Shown: piece after piece, positions 8,683 through 21,100 of the stretch
Layout of the letters: each line of letters begins with the position of its first letter
Position numbering within the stretch: position 1 is the first letter of the stretch
DNA from: Eutreptiella sp. 'Long Island Sound 2002'
Lineage: Eukaryota > Euglenozoa > Euglenophyceae > Eutreptiales > Eutreptiaceae
Reading direction: 5' to 3'
DNA: 64,000 nt
Assembly (NCBI GenBank): GCA_964036045.1
Contig: OZ038382.1
Span: 126,418,556-126,482,555, forward strand
Notes under the pieces: model-generated
Told to the model about the DNA's origin: nothing
Databases searched by the model: none
Seen by the model: the letters and a program-made list of their open reading frames with translations, nothing else
Made by a program: the position numbers and the translations under genes

Positions 8683-10560
8683 ATGGCACGTGCCCTAGCC
8701 CTGCATGAAATAATTTCGAATGCGCGCACTGCAGGTGTAATTCAGGATGCCTGGGATGCAGGTGTTTGCAGAAAATGTTTCCTTACTGAAGAAGCCACTC
8801 TAACGTGGTTGCAATCTGAATGGCTGCCACATAATGAAGGTCAAGGGGAGTCTACAAATCTGCTAAAGTCGCCGGTGGCAGCCCCGACCCTGTTTGACCT
8901 CCTGAAATGGAAATGCAAGGAACATGAAAACAAACTTCTGAAGTATCGTACAGTCGTGTCGTACAAGAACCATCCCCTCCAATCATACTCCAGGGTAATC
9001 AGTAGGTGCCTGCAGCGTGGACTGGAAGAACTGATGATCCGCACACCGGTTTTAGGGTTCCCAGGTATGTTGGGGGTACGAGATCTGATTTTTGCAGCCC
9101 GGCGCGTCGGGGCCACCCCTGGCGGCCTAGAGCTGAAGGAAATGGACATGGACGATATGTTTTGGGAAATTCCCCAGACAGAGGTCATTGCTTCTGTGCG
9201 CTGGTTGATCTCCACCCTACGCGCCAGAAATAAAAAACCGGTCCCCAAACAGACCCGCCAAACATCACAGCAACCCCTGGATGTAACCCCTGCGGCACCC
9301 CTGGGGGTGGAAGCCCTGTGGTTTTCCATCTCAAAATCAGGAGATAAAAGCCTGGATAGGGTGGGAAAGGCGGCAGGGAAGGATTTCAGGATGATCACGG
9401 CGGAGCAGATTATTCGATTCCTGCAATTCAATATGAAGGGTAATACCCTACTCGTGGCAGGTAGAGTACTCCTCCAGCAGGGCCAAAGGGGAGTCCCCAT
9501 TGGGGAATTTCTCTCAGCCCAACTGGCGGAGATCTGGGCGGCATGGAAAGAATTTTCGAAACTTTTTGCCACCTCTGATGACACGAATAACTTTGCTGCT
9601 GATGTTACTAGCGCCCTCCACCAGGTCTGCACTTGCTCAGTCCCATCAGTGTTCTCTGATCAATTGACTGAACGCTCCCTTTGCATGAAATGTAATGCGT
9701 GTCAAACAAGTTTTACACTGGCTCAGGAGTGTGATTTTACAATGGCTCCGCACCAGGCAGCGCATATGGTCCCTCATGGGCCTGTTATGCGTGCACCAGA
9801 TGTACATACGGCGACAATGGATCAGGTTTGTGATTCTGGTTTCACTGGTCTCTGGTCAGCGTCGGAACTGCCTGTAGCCTTTCTAAACATTGCTGACACG
9901 ATGGTTACTTTTGCCAGGACTACGCACTGGGATGGTGGGGTGGGGGGCAGGATCAGGCCTGTGATCGAGCACACACCCAGACGTGACAGGGCGTATGCCA
10001 GGAATTTCCTGCAGACGCTGGACCCACTGCAGGCAGTGATGGGCGAACTCCTGACGCCTGCACCGTGGGCATCCCCTGGTGACCAAACAGGCAATCCACT
10101 GGTACTCATGTCTCGCTATCGAGATAACATCTATCTCTCCCTGTGTAACATACCCCCGCATGTGCGCACACAGGTCCTGCACGCACTGCAAGTGATGTTA
10201 CGCCAGATCTATGGTATACCACTGAAGTGGGAACTGCACACTGACCGAGTGGTTTGGGGGGAGGCGCAAGCGTGGTCGACTGGTACCGAAGTACATCTAA
10301 CCCGGAAGGGCATCGCCACGGCCCTCGAAACCCCTGAGCCTGCCACGATGAACGAGTGGACGAGGTGGGTGAATAGATACTCCCCAAATGCGCGCACGGT
10401 CTGGCGCTCGCAGCTCCCGTCCCTTGTGATCAAGTCGATATGGTATGCACTGTCGACTACAGATCTTATAGCGAACCTGAAATCACTGGTCTTGGGGATT
10501 GGGTTTCCACAGGTACCCGAAAAACTGGTGGCGACCCCCTCTGTTCAGACTATGGCGTAA
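8683..10560 (+). CDS. Retroelement polyprotein part 3: reverse transcriptase-like domain
   Basis: This is 625 codons from ATG 8683 to TAA 10558-10560, in frame with the two parts before it. RT motif A reads MDMDDMFWEIP, with Asp155 in the catalytic position of the usual D-x-x-x-[MA]-[FY]-x-x-I pattern. Motif B is GVPIGEFLSAQLAEIWAAW (residues 270-288), like G-x-P-[LIM]-[GS]-x-x-[LF]-S of non-LTR and Penelope RTs. Motif C is SRYRDNIYLSL: Tyr479, Arg480, Asp481, Asn482. It keeps the first catalytic Asp, while Asn replaces the second Asp of YxDD. IYGIPLKWELH fits the motif D/E region. About 100 residues separate motifs A and B, and about 190 separate B and C, with a Cys-rich patch in the second gap (CMKCNACQ and nearby Cys). 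Both gaps are much longer than in typical RTs. Whether it is enzymatically active is unknown. Confidence 0.7.
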   Translation: MARALALHEIISNARTAGVIQDAWDAGVCRKCFLTEEATLTWLQSEWLPHNEGQGESTNLLKSPVAAPTLFDLLKWKCKEHENKLLKYRTVVSYKNHPLQSYSRVISRCLQRGLEELMIRTPVLGFPGMLGVRDLIFAARRVGATPGGLELKEMDMDDMFWEIPQTEVIASVRWLISTLRARNKKPVPKQTRQTSQQPLDVTPAAPLGVEALWFSISKSGDKSLDRVGKAAGKDFRMITAEQIIRFLQFNMKGNTLLVAGRVLLQQGQRGVPIGEFLSAQLAEIWAAWKEFSKLFATSDDTNNFAADVTSALHQVCTCSVPSVFSDQLTERSLCMKCNACQTSFTLAQECDFTMAPHQAAHMVPHGPVMRAPDVHTATMDQVCDSGFTGLWSASELPVAFLNIADTMVTFARTTHWDGGVGGRIRPVIEHTPRRDRAYARNFLQTLDPLQAVMGELLTPAPWASPGDQTGNPLVLMSRYRDNIYLSLCNIPPHVRTQVLHALQVMLRQIYGIPLKWELHTDRVVWGEAQAWSTGTEVHLTRKGIATALETPEPATMNEWTRWVNRYSPNARTVWRSQLPSLVIKSIWYALSTTDLIANLKSLVLGIGFPQVPEKLVATPSVQTMA

Positions 10561-12171
10561 GTATAGGCTGGAACGATGCTTCAGTATGTGTACGGTGGAC
10601 AGATGGGCCCAGGAGGGCGCCAGTCTGTCAGCCCCAGTGTGCCATGAGCAATCTCCAGTGACCCCTAAGCCTGTTCCTGTGGCCCACAGTCACTGAGAAA
10701 GGCAGAACTGACCCGCTGAGATCAATGATTTGAGATGTATACGCACATGGGATCTGGGTAGGGACAGGGACTACATTCTTCTAAACTCTTTTAGTTTGAA
10801 TGCTGTCTGCGGCCAAGATAGAATTGCTTGTCCTAATTTTGTTCCCACACTGTTCCTATTTTTTCTGTGATTGACGCTTACCCCGACCTGTCCCTATGTG
10901 ATGCACACAGGGCTGTGTACGCCCAGAGTATCCTCACAACTCTGGATCTCGTCAGAAACAACAATTCAATGTTGTACGACCCATATAAATGGGACAGTAG
11001 TAGAGAAAACGAAAGGCAGGGCTCAGAACAAAGAGGGCAGTGTCCAAGAGTCCAGGTGTACAGGGCGTCATGGCACCACGTGCATGGCTTCAATGACAGT
11101 GATAGATGAGCACACACATATGTATGGTGTACCACACGCATGGTGACAGCGCCTAACCTGAACACACTGGACCCATCCCACTTGATCTTCCGTTTTCCGA
11201 TCACGTTCTGCAGCCTCAGATGCATCTGTGGGCAGTTTTCTTTGTGTTGTGCACGCCTGCTGTCTTTACCAGCCTGTCCTTACACCTTACACGAAGGGAA
11301 AACACTTTCGCGGCACACGTGGCGCACGAGGGGAAAAGGTTGTGAAACGCGCGAAGAAAGCACATCCATGAAAGAACTTACATCACGCGGTCACACCGAT
11401 TAGTCAGGTACTTGCTTGTGTAATTCTCGAAATTGTGAATGTAGGGGCAAATGTTTGGCGCCCAAAGAGCTGCGAACAAGGGGCTACTCATAGAAATTTG
11501 CCGAATTGAATGTAGTCAAATTGGTGATTCATGCGGCGGATCAATTCTGCCATGCGTGCTTGTGCCTTCCCCGTCCTAGGGGCATGCACAATGCCCAACT
11601 AAAAACCGCGAAATTGCTCCTCATACGAACATGATGCATGCATGTATTGTAAATAAATAGTTCCATGGAGAAATGAATTTGCTTTGCTTTCGCACGAGAA
11701 CACAACAACACGCAAGGTAAGATTAGAGGGGAAATCCACACACACAAAAGATTTTCATGCATTGAAAAAAGATTGTGTTGCATTGTTGGCGCCCGTGCGC
11801 ATGCATCGAAAATTTGAGTGGATGTGCGCCATGGTGCCATGGCGAAAAAATAAATGTACTTCTTTGGTGGGACGCATAGGTGGGGGTGACAAGGGCATCA
11901 TGTTTGTGCCACTAGCTCACTAGCTTGTGCCCACCGACAATTCTCAATCCCAGAGGGGAGCTCGGGGTGGTCATGGGGTTGAGATACGTACTGTTGGGCC
12001 GAAAACTTGTTTGTTCCACTGGACAACAAAGAGTGCGACATATTGTTGTGACCTACTTAGTTCTCAGCGTTGTGTTCACCGTTTGACTGTCCCTACCCTA
12101 GGGTGACCATCATGCGTATGGGTGGACGAAGCGGGTTGCGGGCAGCACACCTTGCGCTTGCACAGTATAAG
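10561..12171. other. Region between the retroelement and BBS4, no gene recognised
   Basis: This stretch holds the unknown 3' end of the retroelement and the BBS4 upstream region. Short open frames at 10867-11109 and 11140-11403 have ATG starts but no recognisable motif. No poly(A) tract, terminal repeat or promoter motif was identified. Confidence 0.4.
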
Positions 12172-15100
12172 ATGTCTGGGGCAACCAATGCCGATTCGGA
12201 TCTGCCAACACCACCGCCCGTTACACGGGTGGACAACTTGGCACCCCCAGTACACACCATGCAGGGCAGCAGCGCAGCCCCAACCACTATGCGTGAGAAG
12301 CGCAACTGGCTAATCCATTTGCTGTACGTGCGGCAGGATTTCCATGATTGCATTGCCATTATCGAAGAGCAGCTGAGTGAATGCAAGGGTGTGTTTCGAA
12401 TCCACATTGGGAACGACCCTTGATTTGACCATCCTTTGCATATTCTGTCAACATTGTTCGAGCCGATGTTTTGCTCCACCACGCCCTCCACCTGCAAGAT
12501 GCGCGCCCAACTCCCATGCATTCATATCCTCACCAGGGCTGTGTGAGTATGCAATATACGTCAAAGCGCTCATCAAGCGGGCAAATGGGGAGTTGCAAGA
12601 AAGTCTGACCCTATTTCAGGCTGCCACGGTGCTGAACCCTCATAACGTGGCCAATCTGAAGCAGGTGGGTCGGGCACTTTATCTGCTGGGCAAACACAAA
12701 GCTGCAATTGACATTTATGAGGAGGCCAAAAGCTACAGTGAAGAGGACTGGTAAGTTGTTTGCGTTATTTCTGTTATTTCTGGTTGTGGTAACCCCCCGA
12801 ACTTTGCCTTTGGTGGGCCTGCAGCCGGCGGCCCTTCGACAAATAGCAACGCGCAACAAATTGTTCCCCGCTTTCGTAACCACTCCACGAGCTCTGATTC
12901 TGGACCACATACCCTGCCGACGTCACAAAGTGGGTGCAGGTACACGCACAGGCTACGGATGCACAACCAGAATGCCATTGAACCACCACTAGGGAGACGA
13001 AAACACGAGGTGTGCGAACCCCATTATGGGGATATTGCAAATTCCCAAGGCATTGGGGCAAAAGATACACCTAGATTTGTTGCTTGCTTGCTTGTTTGGG
13101 TCACCCAAGGAACTGCCATGGGTTCCCCTGGGGACAAATTCTCACAAAATACTTGTGCGTCATGTATGCAATACTTTGTATGCACGTGCTCGTGCGCTTA
13201 TCTTGCAAACCCTGGTCCCAAATATCATTGGAACCTTCTGGGAAGCATTTCTTGTTTTTGAGGGCAAAGTGTTTACTCCCTGGGTGGTCATCCAGTGGCA
13301 ACCACCTTCTGTTTTCTGGTGAGCTGATCTTCAAAAAAAAAGAAAACCAACGCATGTTGCTGCTCATGATGTCAAAGGTGTTGTGCGCAATGTCGTTGTG
13401 CTTTACCCCTTGTTGCTTTCGCATGCCGCTGCACTGCATGCGCAGTGGGCCCCCCATCCAATTTGATTGTAGGGTTAGGTTTTTAAGAGGTGAAGGGGGA
13501 ACGAAGGCAAAGAGAGCGCTGATCACATGGCGATTCACTGAAGACGCACATGAAGGGTCCTGTAACTGGCTCCTACACGACATACTCAGTTCGTTTTCGC
13601 AACTTCTTACCCTCACCACATGAAATTAACTACACCCTTTTCCTAATTCTAACCCTAACCCTCAGGGTAACAAGGGTCCATGGCATGCTTGTATGCACAT
13701 CACCTGGGGAGAACCATACATTCTATCATGCGAACAAGATGTCATGGACCTGCATACATCACGGGCATTTTTGTGTCAGAATTCCCTTTTTCCCCCTGTT
13801 CAGGGAAATCTGCCACAATATGGGGCTATGTTACTTGTATTTGAAGAATTACGATAGGGCTGAGGAGTGCTTCATCAAGGCCAATGTCATCCAGCGGCAT
13901 GATTCAACGTACATGCAGCTCGGGAAGCTGTACACACTCCAGGTCTCGCTGCCCGCAGGGATCCATGGATCGCGCAGCACACACACCCGTTGGGGTGTCC
14001 GTGGTCGCTAAACGAAACACCCCAAGAAACGTGTAGAGTGGAAGTGTTGTGCATTTTGCACTGAATTGATATCTCAATGCACACTGATGTGCAGGGGAAT
14101 GCCCAGTGCCCCCCGTGCAAAGCAATTGCTGCCGGTCTTGGTCGATCCACATGACATTTCAAATGGGGCGTCAGGGCTCCGTAACCAGCAGGTGGAATCA
14201 CACACTGCACGGTTGGATTCCACGGCACGGAAGGTGGCACCTAAGTGTTCAGTAACATGGGTGCGTGTCCCATGTGTACTTGGAAGTGGCTTTTGGCATT
14301 CCATCCTTTACCCCAGCCCCATGTATTGTTGGCAACAGGAGAAGTACCAAGAGGCCATTGATATTTATCTGGAGGCATTGGATTATTCTCCAGAGAATCC
14401 AGAACTTCTCACCACCGTTGGATTGTTGTATTTGCGGCTCGGCGAGAATTTCAAGGCTTTCGACTATTTGGGTCTGGCTTGATCATGGCCCAATTTCACC
14501 GTTGTTGTTAGGCCAAAGCCGTGCCATGGAATTGCACGGATTGCATTTTCCCAAATAATGCGCCAAACGGATGTGTCGGGGATGGGGTGAAGCCTAGTTG
14601 AAAGTTTCATTGTTTGGAAACATTACAGACGTTCTGAGATGAATGGATCGAACTCAAAGCATTTTGTGCAATCTTGGCTCTTGTTGTGTACAATGCGTGC
14701 AGTCGTCGTGGGAGGGGCCAAGGGACACCACTTCATCGTTGCATTGAAACAGAACTGCACATCGGTTTGCCAATGACCGGCGTTGGCAATGCGCACAGTC
14801 ACCCTGGAATGACCCAAACAGCTGCCCTCTCATTTCCTGCCCCCCCCCCCCCCAAAGTACCAACCGGCATACTCTTTCAGCGTTGATGGCACACGCCCCC
14901 TGAAAACATGAGGGTGCATTTTGGGTCATGTGACCACTGGACCTGCTTGTGTTTGGCAGCCGTAGTGTGTGTGGTCTGCCTCTGGCAGGTTGTCTTTCAC
15001 CTTTTTCTGGGTTATCTGGATGCAGTTGAGAATCAGGTACCACTGGGTGTCTGGGATCGCCCAGGTCACCCTCCATATTTATCCATCCCTACAATACCTA

Positions 15101-18100
15101 GGTAATTCACTGACCCATGATCCCAAGAACCCCAAGACCATTCTCGCAGCTGGATCAATCATCCAAGACCACAGTGATATGGACGTGGCCCTGACGAAGT
15201 ATCGAATTGCTGCTGTCCAGGTCTGAGGCAACCAGGGATCATCCACAGAGTCTTCTTCCTTCTATGTCCCTGTGCAGGAACTGTATTGGAATTCAGGCTT
15301 CACTCTGGGGGAGGTGGGGGGCCTGCACTGTCATGATGGTGCTGCCTACATGGTGGTGCGCGTGGTTGGCGCACTATTTGTCTGCTTTTCCGGGGCTCTC
15401 CCTGTCCCACCCCTCTACTCCGCTCTGACCTTGCTGGGGATGGATGAGTGGCCGGAGGCTGTGCCGCTTGCGCCCCCGCCGCCCGAGAGAGTGGATGACG
15501 CCACCTTGGACTCTGGGGCCTCGTCTTGTAGTGACGCTACTTCGCGCAATGACGATCCGTTGGAATGATACCTGCCATGCTGTCCTTTCTGTCCGGTTGC
15601 TCTTACTGGGGACGTCGAGGGTGGACCCGTGCACGTAGGACGTGTGTGTGGGGCTCCGGCTCTGGGCCCTGGCGGAGTGAGTGGGGCACCGACCTTGGCC
15701 CCTACAGAGTGTGTGGGGCACCGACTGTGGGCCCTTGCAGCGGGTTGATAGAGCCAGGCATCGTTGATACGGAATTGTTATGTAGCGGGGTGCAGGGTTT
15801 TGGGTTGAAAATCTGGGACCCCCCCCTTGTCTTATAATTCTGGCTTGGGTCGTTGGGTCTGCAGTCTGAGACCCCCCCATAATGTTCATCTCTTGGGTTG
15901 TGGCTCAACGTCTTTCGTCTTGGGAGATGAATGATGATGAGGCTTTTTTGGAATGATTTCATGATGGTGCCCTTTTTCCACCCATGGACCTTATTCTTTG
16001 GGTTTGTTTTGATGTGTATTTGGCTGGTACTGTGGATGTGGAATACTCATTTCAAATATGGGCAATGCTGAACGTGAGCACTGAAAAGGTGAACAACACA
16101 AAACATGATTGAAAGGTCAGCGAAGCACAAAGAGACTATCGGCTTTTTTGTGAAAAAGGAGAGCCTGGCAGCAGCACCTGCGCTTTGTCTTTGCCCCGGT
16201 CTCCGTCCTTCCCTATGCCTGTGTTCTAAACCACACACTTGGAGATCACTGCACGGTATTCAATGCATGGCCCAAACGGCTGAAAAAGGGTGAATTGGGG
16301 CACCACGTAGGCCACTTGGGATGCATGAGCAGCCAAAAAGGCCGTGCACCCCCATTTTGGGGGGATGTTTGCACATCATGCCCCAGTGTACGACGACATT
16401 GGACATCTAACCCTTTGTAAAATTATCATATGGTCATCCCCCAATGGATATTTCCGTTTTTGACCCCTCACCCCCCCCCCCCCCATTGGCTCGGTGCCGC
16501 TTCTTAGGGGGTGGTCAAAACTTGTTGGCCAATGGTGGCCACCATGTGTTGATCTAGACGCACATCCAAGTATACTTTTTTCGTCTATATGGACCCCTAC
16601 GCAACGGCGGCGGTCTTGGGTTCCATCTCCGGGCATGCAAGATCGGCCCCCTCATGGCGCTCCACAAGTGAGGACTTGCTGTCTTCATGCCAGCATATTT
16701 TGGCTGAAACATCATTTTTTCCCAATGTTCCCCATTGACCCCCATGGACTCTTAGGCCAGGCATGGGGAGCCACCTGGGCTCACGTATCAGTGCCCATTG
16801 GCCCTTAAAAGGGCCATTTTGGGCTGTGCGCACCTCAATGGGCCGGCACACAGGGGGCCCGTCTTGGGTCACCATTTGGTGACAATGGATATATCAACCC
16901 ATGGGGAGGTGTGTAGCACCAATTAGGCCCCCCCTTTGACCCTGAAGCGCATGTTTAGGGCTTATTTGCACTGTGGTAGACAAAAATTGGTTGGCCAACT
17001 ATGACCACTTGGTGTCCATTTAGACCTGGGTGCCACTGGAATGTTTCGTGCTACATGGAACCCTGGACCAATGGTAGGGGTCCCAAGTTCTACTTTTCAG
17101 TGCCCCATATGAGGCCCCACCAGTGAGCACTTCTTCAGGCTGCATGGGTTGGCTAAGATATCGCCATTTTGGGTGACCTTCAATGACCGCTGTGTGGACT
17201 TCGGCAAAGCTAGGGTCATCATGTGGTGACATTGGGAGCACGTATAAGCCATGGCAACCCATGTTGCACCCATTAGGCCCACCTGCTGGGGCCCATGGAG
17301 AAGGCTTTTCCTGCGGCGCGCAGTTTGGGAAACCTGCCTAATTTGTGGAGCTTTTTAGATCCCACCTTGTTGTGCTCCCCGGGGGGCATGGGGCCCGATA
17401 TAGTATGGCCCTTTTATGTAGCCATACTGATCTCTCCCTACCATGGGGACCTCGAGAAGGCACGGGTTATGTTATGGGGTGTCAACCCGGGGGCAGGGGT
17501 TAGGTAGCCACTATGCCCACATGTGGGCCATGTCTGATTTTGTCCCCGTGCTGAGCATTGGGAGCCATTGATTTCTCCCTGGGAGCGGGGGACACTTGTT
17601 AAATGCAATTGTCAGCCCGCGGACAAGGGGCCCCTGGCGCGGGCTGCCGCCACCCACATTGAGCTATTTCTCAATTATCTGGTCTGTTTCCGGAACAGTC
17701 TGCAGTAAAACAGGTTTCTCAAACCCTGCGGTGCGTAGAAAGCGTTCTCATGGGCTTATGAGAAGGTTGTTTTAGGATTGGATCAGCCCACTTGTACAAA
17801 TGGATAGGCAAAGCCAATGGGGCCGCTTGGTGGTGCATTGTGAGGTGGAAAGTATCTGCGAGGTGAGCTACCTGATTTTTGTGAGATTTGGTGCCAATGG
17901 AAGTCCATATAAACCCATGGGGGGCCATGTTGCATTAATTAGGCCCACCTATCAGCCCATAAGTGTAGGCATACAGGTGACATGTGTGAACACAGGCGAC
18001 AATTTTGGGGCCCACCCTTTTGGCCCCTTGGGACAGCTGCCCCCTACATTGAGACCACAGAAGTTCCTAGGTTGGTCTTGGGGTCCTGTGACTTGAGCCC

Positions 18101-21100
18101 TTTTGGTGGGGTGTTCAGCCGGAGGGCTTTGCCCTCAATACGTCAAACTTGAGGACAGGATTAAGATACAGAGAGTACGCAGAAAGACAAAAGAAAATGC
18201 AAGCAAGAATCACAAAATACTTCAAGAAAGGCACATTCCTCTGTGTTTGGCTGTTCTGCGCTTTATCCGAAATGGTTGGCAGGGAAGCCATAATTTCCCG
18301 TCCGGTCTGCCCATCAAACCAAAATATATGCGTAAATGCGTTTATTTTGTTGATTTGGCCGTTTTTGCCCCGTTTGGGCTGTTTATTAATGTTTACTTAT
18401 CTTTTTCTGTGTTTTTTGGGGGGGTGTTTTTCAAAGGTATATGCGTTTTTCATTCGCTGTTGCCCATTTTTGCACTTTTTTCCCCACCAAAAATGTATGT
18501 TTTGCCTTATACCACAATGTCTCTAGTAGGATTTATGCCTAAGGGTTTGCATGAGTTGCACACGTCCTCAACAATTGCTCAACAATACTGCACCGTTACA
18601 TGTAGACAAGAGAAATAGGAGCTGGTGTCCAAATAGAGAGAATGAATCGAGCAACTAGGAGATTAGCACCCAAGAGAGAGCATGAAAGGAACTCCACCGA
18701 GCACGTCTACCACGTGCATGGTCAAGGGTCTAGGGTTGCGGGTTAAGTAGTGGTATCGGCATTCTTCAACAAGGGTGCACACATAGTTATTTCGAGGGCT
18801 CTCAAGGCATGAAGAGTGGTCTAGGGTTGTGGCAATCTTCCTGGACAAGGGTTGTGGGCCAGGGTTGTGGCTTTAAGGGTTCAAGGGTTCAAGGGTCTGG
18901 GGCTGAGGTATCCGCTAGCCAGAGGGGAATGGGGATTGTGGCGAGATTCTTCAGCAAGGGTGTGGGTTTTAGGGCCTAGAGGAAAAGCTGTCAAGGGGAG
19001 GTCCTCGTTGCAAAACTACTACAATCATCACCTCATTCTCTCTCATTCTAGCCCCTTTTTATGCGTCCAATTTGGGTACGGCGCATAGATAGGGGCGAGT
19101 GGGTGCACCTCAACTCCATTGCCACTTGAAGACCAATAGCATGGACATCTTTCACACCTAGGTCACCCGGGCCGCTAGCAAAGGCGTGGGAACTTGCAGT
19201 GAACGCCGCAGTTGTTGTGTTGTACCACAGTTTGCTTGCACAATTGTGCATTCCTAGTCGGCCACGATTGCTGCACACTGAGTTGCGGGTACTCCTTGCA
19301 AGCAATGCACGACATAGCCGCGTTGGCGTACTGCAGGCATGAGTGGCTGACCTGCCATTGGCCTTTGAAACGGCGCCTATCCTTCTTGGTGGGCGGTTGC
19401 GAGACCACTTGGGGCCGGGGGTGCATGTCTTGCCGACCACCTCCACACGAAAGGCCACGTGCACTGCACATGTGGTATGCATTTGAAGCTTGCATGTCTT
19501 GCATGACCACATGTCACCCCTAGGAGGTTCATAGCACACACGGCACACACATTTGAAGCATCGGCCACCTTGCGTGCACAAGGCGTGCACCTTGTGCTTA
19601 CAATTGGTGCATGTGGCGATGTCCCCTTGCAGTTTGTCGCCACAACAGGCAAATATGGGGAGCACATACGTAGGGCTAAAGAAGGATTACATGGATGCAC
19701 GTGCACTGCTAGAGGCAGAGGCTGCAGGGGATGGACGGGGGTTGGCCTGGGGATCCTCAAAGGAGAACTGCCACCCCTTGGCTGTGCCGGTGCCTCCACC
19801 ACCATTATAGGCACATTGCCGGTACTAGTTTGCAACGCCATTGCAGGCCTATTCCACTTGGTATATTGCACGGCGAAGCGTGGAAGCCCACCTAACCACA
19901 TGCCTGTTGATGCTGAGGCCCTACACCTAGCCGGTGGGCCATCCAGAGCGGATGAAAGCAACCATCCAAAGCCCATCAGAAAATATCAGCAGCCGAGGAG
20001 GGGGGCGAATCTCAAATTTTCGACAGGGGGTGTAGTTTGGCCAAACTACCCCGTTTTTCCGAGGGGGCTAACAATTTTGGTTAACACCCGTTTCGCGCAT
20101 TTGTTCTACAACCGCTTCCCACAGCTCCTAGTGCCCCAATTTCTGCACCCTATGGCCCACAAACTTTCAATTTTTAGTCTGATGCTTACTATTGGTCCTA
20201 GTTTCCCAATTTTGAGAGTATGAGGAGTTTCAAACATTTTGCAAGTGACCCCGTGTATCGTGGTCATGGGTATTGGGGATGATTCCAGCTCAGTAACGCT
20301 CAGAGCAGTGCTTGCCTTCAGTTGACCTTGTAGTCCGCGTTACCATATGCATTTCACTAGACTCCCAATTCTGCGCAATTGTGGAACAATATTGGTATGT
20401 GCTTCTTTGGAAAGCAGAACCACATTGCAGCCGTGTCTTGTCTGAAGCGAGCTCTGTATTTGGCTCCCTTTGAATGGATTATTGCTTACAATTTGGGTCT
20501 CGTCTACTTGAACACAGGTCAGTTTTTGTTTGTTTTGCATGTGTGCCGGGCCCACTGTGTGCATTCATTCCCTCGTTCATTTACGACCCATTTCTCATTC
20601 ATTCATTGCTTTCGTTTGTTCCTTCCTTCGCTCGTTTATTCTCGTTCACCCCGTCTTTCTTTTGCTCATTTATTCGCTCACTCACTCGTTCGCCCATCCA
20701 TTCACCCATTCATTGGCCTATGCAACCAGTCAGTAAGCCATTCATTTCTTCAATCATTTGTTCATTCAGTCAATCATTTATTCAGACAATCAGTCACTGA
20801 ATGAATGAATCAATGATTCAATGAACAGTTGAATAACTGACCGATTGTCTGAATAAAGGATTGACTGGATGAAGAAATTCATGACTGAAGAAATTCACTG
20901 ATTCATTGATTGGTTTGTTCATTCAGGAAGTCAGTCATTCACTCATCCACTGGTTTATTTCTTCACCCATTCGTTCATTTATTAAATCACTGGTTCATTT
21001 GGCCACTCATTCACTCATTTGCCAAATAGACCAGCCTGGCCAGCAGAAACAATGCACTGACCTCATCGTTGCAAGTGGTCACTGAAACTTCAAGACAATG

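Larger units (their letters stand above)
6107..10560 (+). mobile_element. Retroelement with N-terminal GIY-YIG motif and C-terminal reverse transcriptase (Penelope-like, permuted order)
   Basis: One reading frame is open from 6502 to 10560 apart from a TAA at 8338-8340 and a TAG at 8659-8661; no frameshift is needed to join the three parts. The order is a GIY-YIG-like motif near 7219-7311, a long unassigned helical region, then RT motifs A (9145), B (9481) and C (10117). Canonical Penelope-like elements carry GIY-YIG after the RT, but groups with N-terminal GIY-YIG are known (Naiad/Chlamys type). No target-site duplication, poly(A) tail or 3' terminal repeat was recognised, so the true ends are unknown. 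The left boundary given here assumes the palindrome belongs to the element. Confidence 0.65.
15221..20360 (+). other. BBS4 intron 5 (5.1 kb), repeat-rich
   Basis: This intron lies between the exon ending GCTGTCCAG/gtctga and the exon starting cactag/ACTCCC. It is far longer than the other BBS4 introns, which are about 150 to 1050 bp. It contains a degenerate repeat near 16.49-17.96 kb, a T-rich stretch near 18.3-18.5 kb, clusters of AAGGGTTGTGG-like words near 18.7-18.9 kb and a minus-strand zinc-finger fragment near 19.1-19.7 kb. Insertion of mobile DNA is the likely cause of its size, but no insertion boundary was recognised. Confidence 0.75.

Noticed and set aside
9025-9045. CTGATGA resembling a hammerhead ribozyme core near the retroelement
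   Set aside because: It lies within coding sequence and no matching GAAA core and helices were found nearby.
13645-13665. TAACCCTAACCCT telomere-like repeat
   Set aside because: Fewer than three units inside a BBS4 intron; not a telomere.
18103-18618. Plus-strand open frame of 171 codons in BBS4 intron 5
   Set aside because: Its hydrophobic Phe-rich part comes from T-rich sequence; no domain or splice support.
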